Source of the DNA: Styela clava
Lineage: Eukaryota; Chordata; Ascidiacea; Stolidobranchia; Styelidae
Direction: 5' to 3'
Assembly: GCF_964204865.1 (NCBI RefSeq)
Contig: NC_135263.1
Span: 19,823,426 to 19,887,425 of the forward strand
Length of the DNA: 64,000 nt
This document shows positions 12,205 to 24,473 of this stretch, piece after piece. A program made the position numbers and the translations under genes. How positions within the stretch are numbered: position 1 is the stretch's first letter; each line of letters begins with the position of its first letter. The notes beneath the pieces are model-generated. The model did no database searches. It saw only the letters and a list, made by a program, of their open reading frames with translations, and had not been told where the DNA came from.

Positions 12205-15200
12205 TTATGAAGCAGTCTCATTTATATTCTCGTGTGCGCCGAGAGAAAAAATGTTGTTTTCATCGTGTCTTCCAACGTTTGGATGTGTGGTGCCCGCAAC
12301 ACTTTGTTCTGGTCGAGGAGAAACCACACCATTTGTTTGAGTTACTACGGTGGTTCCTGTGCACGGACATTTTATAAAGAAGGAGATGCATGCCTGCTTC
12401 AATCCGCTCATATATTTAAGAAGTATGAGAGGTAAGCTAGCGGAGTATATGTATGATAGAGAAAGAGCTACAGAAAATCCATATCCTTTCGAAACATCTG
12501 AAATGTAAAGATTAGAGACTGAGACATTGATCTGAAATATTCACCATAAAATCCAACATGTCCCAAATGATTGATGGGACATATAAGACCTGTTGAACAA
12601 CTTGTTAATTAAAATTACCTGCAGTGGTTATTACATCCAAAAGCCATATCATCATGATTGGTGTCACCGATAAAAACAATGAAATTGAGAGAATAATGAG
12701 AAGCTTGACAGTTGGATCCAGCGGTGGTCGTTTAGATCTGGAAGTTAGCAGTTGATAATTAGGTCTTCAATTGAAGATACACAACTTGTAAAATTCAATG
12801 TTTCCAATGTATAAAGTCAACTTACACTAACATGCTTATATATAAAATTGGTCTATCATAATAAACATAGATAAAGTTTTATTAACTCAACAGGCCAAGA
12901 TACGATGAAAACAGCCACAGTAAGTAGAAAACCAATCGAAAGGCATTAAATATTTGACCAAAATAATTGCGCATTAAAATCACTATCAAAGATTAGGTCA
13001 CCTGTGGTAAAAAGATTGCGTCAGTTAATAAAATCTGAGCTTGGAGCGATATTTTCATCAAATACTCACTTCGTGTTTTCTTACATTTTAACATTTTTAT
13101 TTCAATCTGTATTAAAAATTGATTATTGATATATTTAACCACGGTTTTTCAACCGTATAGGATGATAAAAGATTCAAAATAATAATAGAACAGGAAGGGT
13201 AAAAATTAGGTGTAATGGCTCATTAAATAAATGGTTATATATACTTTACCTTCTAGGACGGAAGCTTGGATCAAACGGTCTTGGTCTTGCACTTGACTGC
13301 TGAAAAATAATACGGAATATAAAAAGGGATATTATTTTGACTGTGAGATGAAAACATATAAATATTACCGAATGTGTTGTTTCAATTTTAATACTGTTGG
13401 TTGGTGTGGACTGTGGTGATTTAAGAACTTGCATGGATGCGGAACGCGTAGTTTTAGCAAGGTCGTTTATTTTAGCATCTCGAAAAGATCTGGATGTCCA
13501 CTCAAAGTCGTTTTCTTGTGAAATCCTTCCTTTTCAAAGAGAGAGAATCAAGAATAAGAATCAAGCGTGAAAAATTTAAAATGATACAATAAGTTACTAC
13601 TAAGTAGTGGTTAAAAAATGAAAGTGAGAGAATGTACTATAAAACATCGTACTTGGCAAATTAGTAAAAGATTTCACCTGGTGGACTGATCTCGTGAAAA
13701 TATCCTCGCTCGAATACGTTTACGGGTGACGGAGAACTACTTATGCCATAACTTTTATTAAAATTCTTTGCAAATTCTCTTGAATGAGCTTTTTGGAATT
13801 TTTGTACAGTTGCAATCAACAACCAAAATATCATTGCCATGGATGTAAAATATAAAGTTGTAATCACAAAAACATAACTTCGAGATATTGGGAGCCAAGT
13901 TCTTGAGCACATATTTCCACTGTTTCCGTCACCTAATATTAGTAAGAATGTTAAAAAATTATATACAGCAAGTTCATAATTTATTGATTGTAACTATATA
14001 TATATGTGTGTATTGATACTAACTATATAATATATTCTACTTACTTGGAATACAAGTTGATCTCCATCGATAGGTCGGCAAGCACGCGCAATGTTCAACG
14101 CAGCTCCAACCAAAAGCTACAGGGATACTGATTCCAAGAGGGGCGACCCAAGAAAAAACACACATGAGAACTGGCTTATGTTTCCTCCATTTCTTCGAAT
14201 CCTTCAATTAAAAAAGTAAAGATCTTACTAAAAAAGAATTGTGTGCATACAATTTCCCTCCTCTTAATGAAAAGCGTTTATTCGGCAAATCGGAGTAAAG
14301 TCTTGCCACAATTTATGTTCAAATTAACAATATGGTGGCCAGTCAAAAAAACTTATTTGTTTATCCTATTGAATTTGCTACACTAAAAATTTACATGGAG
14401 CAGCTGTACTATGACCATCACATTACAGTCATTTTACATTACAGTTATTTTAAACAAGCATGTGGGTGCTACTTTGCTATACTAAATAGGAAGAAGGTAC
14501 GTACGTCAATGGCATGACTAACCATATCCGTAAATTGTTTCAATTTTATTTAGACAGTGCCTAGCCACGTCCTCATACACGTAAAATACGCAATTATAAA
14601 CATTTCAACATAGATACTATATTTATTATTATTATAAAGGTTTATTCTATCCGCATTCTCCTTACACCAGCAGTAGCAAATATTTTTTGCAGCGCATAAT
14701 ATTGTCTGAATTAAAGTAATTAACCTTGAAAGGTTTATTCTGGGAATTTAGGTATTGATGGGTACAGCGAATTCTTCGAACAACAAGAGTATTTTTAATA
14801 ATTAATCCTACAGTTTAAGGGAATTCTGAATCTTTTAAATTAATGATAAAAAAATGACTCAGAATCTTAAATCACAAATCTGTGGTCCAGTTTATGCAGA
14901 ATAATATATCTTGACACTTCCTAACTACCCCCCTCCCCCCAAAATAGAACCTAAAAATTCTTTATTACTGCCATGAAAATAGAGTGACCTATTTCATCTA
15001 TTTAATACTTGAACTTCTGTTTGTGTGTGATTGCATCCCCAAAATTTCACAAAATCTAGCACGTTTTCCACAAAAGTTATGTTCTCTCTAGAATATGTTT
15101 CAAATCGCCTCATCGGTGATAGAGACAGACTTGCATCGGTTGCGCAAAATTGTCAATCACCCACACGCACTCTTCTATGAGGATTTTTTACTGCAATTGC

Positions 15201-18200
15201 AACCTTGGGTTCACCAATTGTTTGGGGATTGTTCTGGTACACATGGTCCGTCTGACTGTTGATCATTCTTCTCTTAAATGACTATTTCAGCCAGTCAAGG
15301 GTGCGATTTGATTATGGGGGTCGTCTCGCCGAAACCACTGGTCATCTCGATCAATCCCCCAACAGCGTCAGAATGATGTTCAGAACTTTCTCACCACCCC
15401 CATTTAACCGCTCCGTTCGAACTCTTTCATTTTTCTCCTTCAGACCAATACGGACCGATTATGTAATGTTTGAAAATGGTTACCCATGCTGTGCACTTTA
15501 CTGAGTGTAACAGTATCTGTAAGACCTACTTCAGAGGTGCTGCGCCACAATAAATATTATTTGGGTTATTGACATGTTCTAACAAATGGGCTTTTGCAGA
15601 AAACCAAGTGATTGACAAATTCACGCAACCGAAGCAAGTCTGTCTCCAATACCAAAGAGTCATTCCGAACATGTTCTACCTAGAGAGAACATAACTTCTG
15701 TACAAAGCGTCTTAGATTTCTGAAACTTTTGGGTATAATCATCTATCAGAAGTTCAAGTGAAATCAGAATCAGTTAATTTTTTTTACATCTTTGTAGAAG
15801 TAATTAAGAAATTTATATATGGGTTCTGTTTTTTGGAATCACCATGAATTTAACTTTTATGAATTAGCGGATGAAATCATGAACATAACAATATCTTATT
15901 TACCAATAAAAACGCTATTTCACGATTATTTTTCATTCTTGTATTAATGTGATCACGAGAGAGTACTTCAGGATTGGTGAAACGTCCAACAAAATACGTG
16001 TTGTCACTAACTCCGTATATTAGTACAGCTATGTTAAACTGCATGACAATTGCCAGTACTGGCAAAAGTCCTTTTCTGTAGGCGTATCCTTGCATAACTG
16101 AACGATGAATCGGATTGCTGTCATCATATCTAAGAATAGAAAAAGGAAATGAATCTGCGTATTGTTTAGCTTCATAGATGATTTTGTTGTTTTCCTTTGG
16201 GCAAACAATCTCCTTTTCGTTTGGATACTGACATTGTCCAATAGCTTTCAATTTTAATATTGAAGATGACTCCGAAGAGTCCAATACTTTCGTTTTTTTT
16301 CTCAATATTATATGGATTCCAGGGACTAGTTGTTTCGTCATTAATTTTCTCGTTACTCTTGATCAATAAATGCATGGTCATATCGCTTGGCTGGCATTAT
16401 ATTTCATTCAGCTGTAAATATTTACTAAATTATTTGTGGGGAACCGAGTATGATAATACATTAATACGATATTCGTACCCAGATGTTATCAATATGATTA
16501 GATACGATCTATTTCGCACACTCGACGATCATCTTTATAAAATAAACACAATTCATATGTGCTACTCCATATGGTAATTAATGACTTTCGTTAAGCTTAA
16601 AATTGTCCATTTCGGCGCAATTTTAAATTAAAATACATCCTGTTATTTTAGAACACAGAAATTATATTTTATTTATGGCATATAGGATGATACCGAAATA
16701 ATTTTTTATATAAATTTGTTGCGTATATAGTCAGGTTGATAGAATATAAATGGCGGAAATTCAGATAGTCGAACACAGCACAATATTTATCCCACCAACT
16801 ACAATTTTTTTAATAATTACTTATAGAACCATGTTTTTTTCACTATTTGTATGTCATTGCCGGATTCTAGATTTCGTAAAATATTTTGGTAATGAATCAC
16901 TGATCCTTCTAGCAGCAGCATCGGAAATCTTTATTATATATACAACCCAAGTAAAACACGGTCGGTTAAAATCTTTCCAGAATTGTCGATATTCAATAAA
17001 ACACTTTGATATGGAAATGTAATCATGAGTCACATAATAACTAACGTTTTCATAAATATGCACAGATTGTTGCCCAGAAGCACCGTTTTGGGATATAGTT
17101 TATTATTATACGAGATTATCATAAAATTATTACGGATGCGGCGTAGCTAAAATAGGAATAAGGTGGGCTTGTGAAAAAAAGGAAAATTTGGATTGAAGAC
17201 GGAACATTTACGGTAATTTTATATAAAGAAAAACTATAAAAAGTTATAATTCAACTAATAAAATTTTAATATTTTAAGATTTGCAAAGTGCATTTTTATG
17301 AAAAGTCGATAAGCAATACAATGGGATTTTTTACAGTATTACAGAATATTACAAAAGTGTATTTCCCCATCTCACTCAATAACAATAACAATAACACGAC
17401 ACAAACGAAAAGTCTCACTCGAAATTACATCGGCAACTCAGAATAATTAGAGTTTAAAGTTCTAAGAATGATTATTCGTTCATTTTGCGTGAATCGACAT
17501 TAGAATGTTTATGAATATAAATACCTTCTTAGGACGCTCTCTCCTAAAGTATATTCATCTACGCCGTAAAGAGTGTGAAGCATTTCATATGCAGATACCA
17601 GACAAAAAGACATGACCGATAAAAGACAACTTATAAGATAGCGATGAACGACGTTTTGACGCAAAACTCCCCAGCCTTTTGCCATTGCAGCAAGGATGAA
17701 GGTATTGCAAAGAAGCTGAAAGGTTATAAAACACTGAGTAATCTATATAAAATATTGTTTTAAGATTAAAGTACGTGCAATTAAGAGGTATTATTTTTAC
17801 ACTAAAAGTTGTTTATTTATATTAAAACAGTATTAAAACAATGTCGCTGTTGAAGTTCGTTTCGCCGTTTTGAATGAATTATGTTTAATAAAATAAAATG
17901 TCGGCTCAGATTAAAATTTAATATTTTCATCAATTATTCAACGAATATATTGTAATCCGGCTCTAGTTCACACAACAAACAATGCAATACGAACTCTCTA
18001 CCACGTGACCAAAATGACACAATGTATTCATTGTTCTTGTGTTTGTGTGGCGTTCAATAGTCGACGATGATAACTCACGTTACTTGTCCAAGTTGGAACA
18101 AATCGAGATTTGGTTAGTTGTATTGTGGAATACACTAACCAATTTGAACACACCTTAGTAACGAACGTGATCTTACAACTGTACAGACTCGGAACGAACG

Positions 18201-18503
18201 AATCGAACCTCAATTCTAGTTTAAAATGTGTTGACATCATGCTGACCAAGTATCTCAAAAATGTTGATATATTTAATGAATACTATTCAAAATATATAAA
18301 CATGAACACTTTACGATGCATTGAAATTTTGTTGTCTTATTTTGAAAAATACTTACAATAATTACGATTATTATAATCCAGAATATTTGGTAGGTTGCTG
18401 TTGATTTTTGTGCACAAATATCGTCGGTATTGCTCTCATTTCCATTCCCATCTGTAGATGACTCCATATTATTATGATGATGTAGATTCATGCTGGAACT
18501 CAT
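12205..18503 (-). CDS. Atypical seven-transmembrane receptor 2 (rhodopsin-like GPCR, 9 exons)
   Basis: Paralogue of receptor 1. Exons, in coding order: 18357-18503, 17525-17715, 15904-16129, 14045-14201, 13678-13932, 13369-13529, 13250-13299, 12619-12737, 12205-12497. They join in frame to 532 aa. The N terminus is Asn/Ser-rich with a possible glycosylation site (NES). TM1 spans the first intron, as in receptor 1. The segment after TM1 (LCNTFILAAMAKGW, then VLRQNVVHRYL) closely matches receptor 1. TM3 ends IYGVSDNTY, so SDN (154-156) replaces DRY. Extracellular loop 2 has CVEHCACLP. TM6 has SVTP and TM7 ends SLPLILLKYMSGL instead of NPxxY. A CPCTGTT tail motif follows. Exon 2 (191 nt) and the TM6 exon (119 nt) equal those of receptor 1 in length. 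The third intracellular loop is longer, with an extra 50-nt exon. Ligand and coupling unknown. Confidence 0.85.
15005..15757. mobile_element. Foldback element in receptor-2 intron 3
   Basis: Two diverged arms, about 15005-15165 and 15602-15757, are inverted copies. Shared blocks include ACTTGAACTTCTG, AGTTATGTTCTCTCTAG, GAGACAGACTTGC, TCGGTTGCG and TTGTCAATCAC, in the same order when one arm is reversed. The roughly 435-bp spacer holds an 81-codon frame (15259-15504) with no recognisable domain. This fits an old non-autonomous DNA transposon. Exact ends and target duplication were not found. Confidence 0.75.
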
Positions 18504-21500
18504 ATTTCAACTTTTATATATTATATTATAAACTTAAAATAAATATATTAAACTGAATTGATATATAATTAACAAGTTGAGCCTAGTCAGTTCCGTAATA
18601 ATTGCTAGTGGCCCATTCATAAATTTATCCTTCTCCATAAACGACTCGCTATCTCAATGTTTAATCAGCCTATTTGCAGATTCAATATAAATCTTGTTAA
18701 TAACTTCCTCAATGATTTCTATTCATATTTTTGAACGACTACATTATATCGTTCAAAATTTCAACTTAAAAGTTGAACTTATAAACAAAGCGACGCAATA
18801 AACTACGATGATATGATAAATATAAATACTCTGTTTATTAGAGACAAAAGTAGAACAAAGATTTTTCAAAGAAAGGGAACTTACTACCCCGCACTTACTA
18901 TTATTTGCGATTCCTCATCATTCAATACATCACAAAAAAGCCTGATTCATAGACCAAAAAAAAAATAAATGAAAAAAATATGCTCACCAAGAAAGTCGTA
19001 GGTAGTGAGACAAGTTACACGTGAATTCCAAACGGCATTTTCATTATAAGACTCTGTGACCTCTAATATTTTCGTATTACCGAGCTTACGTATAAAAATA
19101 AAATTTTGAAAACAAAACTACACAAACACTCCACAGATTTCTATATGCTCTTTTACCTTGTTCAAAAAATCCTCATCAATACATTGTACAAACATTTAGA
19201 TATTATTAACATGAGCTCATGATATATTCACGAACATGATGAGCAGCGTAATTTGTGTTGGTGATGATTATATCTAAACCATATCTTATTGCTGCATTTG
19301 ATTTTCCACACAAAGGCATAGTGCAATATAATAACACCACACAATGCCGTTCTATGAACAATCTATAACGCTCGTGAATTCCCAATAACTCTTGCTCTAA
19401 CTAATACCACACAATCAATATCAATTTGAATGCTGGAATAATAAAAACCACTCAACCTCCCATGGCATGTTAGACATATTTAGTTTGGCACCTACGCATA
19501 ATATCAGAGTATCGAATATGTGGGTAGGTAATTTACGTTTGTTGACACTTCAAGGACACTGCGTAAAACGTTAGGTCGTGTTGTTTAAAAAACAGTAAAA
19601 AAATAAACTTTTTGATTGTTCTAGACCACGGTGGTTCAAATCCAGGCCCGCGGGCCACATGTGACTCGCTGTATCTTTATCTGTGACTCGCGTCTCATTT
19701 GCTGATTTAGGTAAAAATAGCATTTTGATATTGTTTCGTCATAAAAATAACTGGCAAGATCGTCTGGCTCATTGTCACATCATTATCATCGTTGAATTTG
19801 CCAGTGACATGGATAACTGAGACAGTCAGTGGAGGGAAGGGATTCTGGTAGGGTAACTGAATAGTGTGCTTGGCCAGTCCTTGAAGCCCTTTCAACACTC
19901 TTGAATGACCTGAAACTTCCACAATTTGATTCCATCTCTTCCTTCGGAAATATTTGTTAACAATATCTCAATAGCAGCTACATACATAGACAACTAAATA
20001 TCAGCCTAGCATACTCCCTGTCGCATTGTCGTTTCGTAATCAGCGTAAACAGTTACACTAAAATTGGTGCCTAGTGTCAGAAAATTTAGTAAATATCAAA
20101 CTAATGTCGCCATATTACTCTGCTGTAGACTACCTCACATTTGGCGAAATTCAGTAATTGATCAATCTGCAGTGGTTTGCAAGACAATTGAGTTCAAAAA
20201 GAAAGCTGGCTAATTCAAACCAATTTTTTTACCTCGATATTGGAGAAAATTGCTTGTAGAAAACAAAGTCTCAATGCTTGGTATGTCTGTAAGTTGTGTC
20301 GGTGGGTGCCAGAAAATATATTCCTGAAACGGCATGTTATCGATGTTCCGGAGCGCTTCATCGCTTCGGGAGCACTTTCTTCGTTGTAAAGAATCAGGGA
20401 CTAATGCGGTCCGCGAACAACACAAAATTAATTTTGTAGCCCCCAACCTTGAACCACCCAGGCGATAAAACTTTTGCCCAATCATCAGATTTTTTAAAAT
20501 ATTTACTTTATTTACTATGTAATAAACTTGTCCGACGGCTTTTTGCCGAAAAGTCCTCCCAGTACCAAAATAATATACCGGTATATGAAAAGTTATTTAT
20601 ACACACCCCTATCTTTCTTGAAAAAAGACAGGTTTTCTGTTAATAAGTTTATTCAAACGAAATGGTATTAATTTTTATTAAGTATTATTTAAATTTTAAA
20701 TAAACGCTTTGGTATTAATATAATATTCAAAATCTGTCAATTTAGTATATTTTCTAATCATTTCGGTATTTCCCTCTCAGACGACAATTTCCACTGTCAT
20801 GCATATATATTATTTTTTTTGCAGACTTTACTTAAACCTTTAGCATCACAATAGTTCTAATTTGCTTTTCGAAGATTTTGTAATAAAATGTCCTGAGACG
20901 ATTAATTGACACGAGAGAAAAAAAAAGTCCTATTTGTTTGTGCACAGCATATCAACAATCTTTTGTTTTGTAGTGTAATATTCAAGTATTATATAAACGC
21001 TTAATCGCTAAAAAATTCCTACTTATTCTGGACGTGAAATCTACTGCAAAGTCGCAAAATCATGCAAATCATCGTGTACATCTTCCCTTGATGATTTCCG
21101 TGATGTGAGGAAAGTTTGAGCCGCTCAATCTTACAATTAAGTTTATCTGAAGATGAGATCGGTGAATGGCTTATCCAAATAATAATAAACGTATATTTTC
21201 ACATGTGTAGGTTGGAAATATTGAATTCACGTTTGGTCACTAGGCGTTTTAGTCAGTTTGTACGCGGAATTTCAAAAATAAATTGTTCGGGAGTTCTTGA
21301 TATTTGAGTCAGCGTGGTTTTTCTTCAATCAGAAATAGAAAACTGTACAAATTTCAAGTGTGACCACGCAAGAGGAGTCATAACATTCAAACAGATTGGT
21401 GTGGCACAAAAAAGCAATGCTCAAATACATGGTCACGAATGTCCGATGACTAACAACAGTTAGATAGCCAATGCATCTCTCACAGATATTGGTGTCTGAT

Positions 21501-24473
21501 AATCCAAAAAGTTCAAATCGAAGTTGCAAAATTGTAAATGTTTAACGGTGTTTGGATGCATGAAATTTGAAATCAATTGGCTCATTAGTTGAGGGAAAAA
21601 GAAATTTTTTCCCAACAATAAAAACAACAACAACAACAAATTCAACAATAATAAGAAATTAGCCAAACGGTTTATATGTATAGTTCGTGCTCAAAAATGT
21701 TATAAATGTACGTTTTGCTATTAATATGGCTGCTATAGAAGTTGGATACTAGTATTACCATGAAATTGGCGTTTTTCAGCCTGCTCTCTGGCGCTAATAT
21801 TCATACCTGAAATGGCATTTGCATAATTTATTGTTTATAAAAAATTAAAAAGCTGAGAACCACTTTCATATAGGTACCGATATTTGGACTGATTAAAAAT
21901 AAAGTTGGAATGATACGTATTTTTCATATTATTACTGCACTGTCATTTGTTACACAAAATGTATTCAACAGCATAAAGTTAACTATAAAGGAATAAAATA
22001 TAAATAGATTGCTGATTTTAAATAAAATCTAACTGAAATTGAACAGTTAGGCGACATGTAACTTTTACAGTGAAATAATTTTTTCCAAGATAGAAGGGCT
22101 ATTTGTAAGTTTTGGATACTTGTTGGAACTTGAAAACTGGAAATCCAATCGGTTTTATAACACCAACAACGAAAATGCAAGAAAATATTGCATCAGAATA
22201 ATAAATTTGCCATCAACATCCTGCAAGGTACTTCCCATGAACGAAAATATTGATGTCGCCCAAGAATGTCGTGTCCTTTGTCAATCTATTCTCTGTCTTT
22301 CCTCGGTACCCCTTCACATCAAACTTGGTCCGAGGGGATTAGGGTGTGAATATTACAGCTTCATCTCAATGTTTGCCAAAAAACACTTGGGTCACATCCC
22401 AAATCCCAAGTCGCGAGTCGAGTTAAAGTCCAGTCTCAGCAGTTTTAAAGTTCGGTTCTCAGACGTTTTAAAGTTCAAGTCAACGCTATTCACTGCAGTC
22501 CAGAATCAAGTATAATCTCCGAGTCATATTAGATTACATAAAAAGCAACGAAATGAAGAAAGGCAAACCAAGTTGACAACTAGATTTAAAACTTCTAAAT
22601 AAAACCTTGAACGACGTGGTAAAACGTATTTGTACGGATTTTTTTTTTGTTATTTTGAATACTCGACTAAAAAGAGTTTGCACGATGTAATTGTAATAGA
22701 TTAAATGATATTGATATCAGTTTACGATTCTGAACGTGATTCCAAGCTTCAATAACTATGCGACGCAATTTATCATCGTTGATATTCGTGTAACGCACAG
22801 AAATTGGGCATATATTGAGTAAGAGTATACATATATTAAAATTGTTTTTTTTCTTCTTATAAATACTCTGTATGTATTCTGCATATCTCGGTATATTTAT
22901 TTTTTTTCCCATTCACCGATAACGGTTTGGTCCGTAATATTTCAAAATTAATAATTCATAGTTTTTCTGAATGAATGAGATCACATGTTTTTGTAACTCC
23001 CATAATACCACCAACAGTTTCTGTTCCGAGCATTATTTATTAATTGATACTGGTTATCGACGACGAAGTATAAGTATGAGGTCAAAAACAAAGTGTAGTC
23101 GATTCTGCGTATCATTTTGTCATGAATTGCCTCTAAGTAGATGGATGTACTGTCATTTGTACAGATGTCGAAAATGTAAACTGTTCCATAATTTAATCGA
23201 AAGTCAGCATATGGAAGTCAAAAGTAGGTTTGCACATGTTGTTGACCTGACATGAATAAATAAATGATGCAAGAAACATGATTTTGGGCTTTAACATTAC
23301 GTAAACTGAATTCCGTGATATCCAGTTTGAAGTGAGTTGGAAATATAATAATAATACATGTAGTTCAATCATGTCTCATCATCCAAATAGTGTGATACAG
23401 ATTATTTGTACCTGGCTGTACATGATCGTACAGCAAAAATATATAATACTGGCTCGATCAAGTTCGGACGACTATGGTATCCTGCTGCCGCACTTGAAAT
23501 TGAGTGTTTGTGATGCGTGCTGTAATTAATGAATAAAAGATAACTATTATTATTATATATGAAGTATATGGTCTATTGTTTATTTTGCACTGACGCAAGT
23601 TCGTGTGTTGCAACGCTATTCATCGTTTAATGTGGTGACGCCATGTGCCAGAGAGGTAGGCAAGGTCGGCGTCAACTTCGTACTTGTGTATTCCATTTTT
23701 TGGGGAATACTTACGCGCATTTCCTACTAGGATAATGTTATTCGCATGATTCATTTGTGATTCGTGTAATTACTTACTTGACTTGGCGTATAGTTTTTTC
23801 TGTTTTTGCAAGTTTATATGAATAACATATGAAGTCAGTATGATCGTTTTATTTCTCTTCTCGTTATAATTTGTCATTCTATGAGTACCAGTTGTAAATA
23901 GTAGAATAGTAAAAAATTGAAAATGTGTTTTTGTTCGAAGATATATTTAGCATATTATACATTAGTTATATATTAGTCATCAGAATCCACAAAGAGAATA
24001 TCGCTGCGATGGCTTGCTAAGCGAATGGCACATTGTTAAAATAATGTATGATTTGAAAATAATTTTTCTATATATACGTAGTGTAGCGGAATTTATTGGA
24101 CAGTTTGTTGATTTTATATTAAAATTTGTTATGCAAATCATGAAAATTTTAGTTTATTATTGTAACCAATACGTGTGGCAACGTAGCGTTTTCTGGTTGA
24201 TATTTCTCAAAAAGTGTTTAGACGACTTCAACGATTACATCATTGATGTAATTCGTCATTACATCAAATTGAGTCATTTTATTAAAAGTCCTCAGCGACA
24301 TTAACAGTTTTCCGGTTTGCATGCTATACCGTTATCTGCATTCTAGAACTACATTTTAGACTACAAATAGAATTAGACATATAACAAAGAAAAGTTGTCC
24401 TGTGCAACGAGACCAAATCGGATTGATTTTTTTTTAAATCAAACCTCGGGACAAACTGATCAAATGAACGAAT
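18504..24473. other. Spacer between divergent receptor genes 2 and 3
   Basis: About 6 kb with no recognised gene. It includes a hAT-like fragment (about 19629-20462). Frames such as 22120-22515 and 22971-23255 have no domain, no splice support and no resemblance to known proteins that I can see. The spacer must hold the promoters of both flanking receptor genes. Confidence 0.45.
19629..20462. mobile_element. Probable decayed hAT-like element
   Basis: The left end reads GGTGGTTCAAATCCAGGCCC followed by GCGGGCC. The right end, reversed, reads GGGTGGTTCAAGGTTGGGGG and then a GCGGACCGC block. Imperfect GGTGGTTCAA termini with subterminal G/C-rich sequence are typical of degraded hAT copies. I see no convincing 8-bp target duplication and no intact transposase. 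Confidence 0.45.

Noticed and set aside
19630..19650. tRNA B-box-like GGTTCAAATCC
   Set aside because: No A box or cloverleaf fits upstream, and the sequence is explained as the end of a hAT-like element.
22120..22515. 131-codon plus-strand frame
   Set aside because: No recognisable domain, signal peptide or neighbouring exons. Length is within chance expectation for 64 kb.
24014..24304. 96-codon frame just upstream of receptor 3 as its first exon
   Set aside because: It has no in-frame junction to exon 2. The short exon 24474-24575 ends at a GT donor in phase 0 and supplies the first part of TM1 and a glycosylation site, as in the paralogues.
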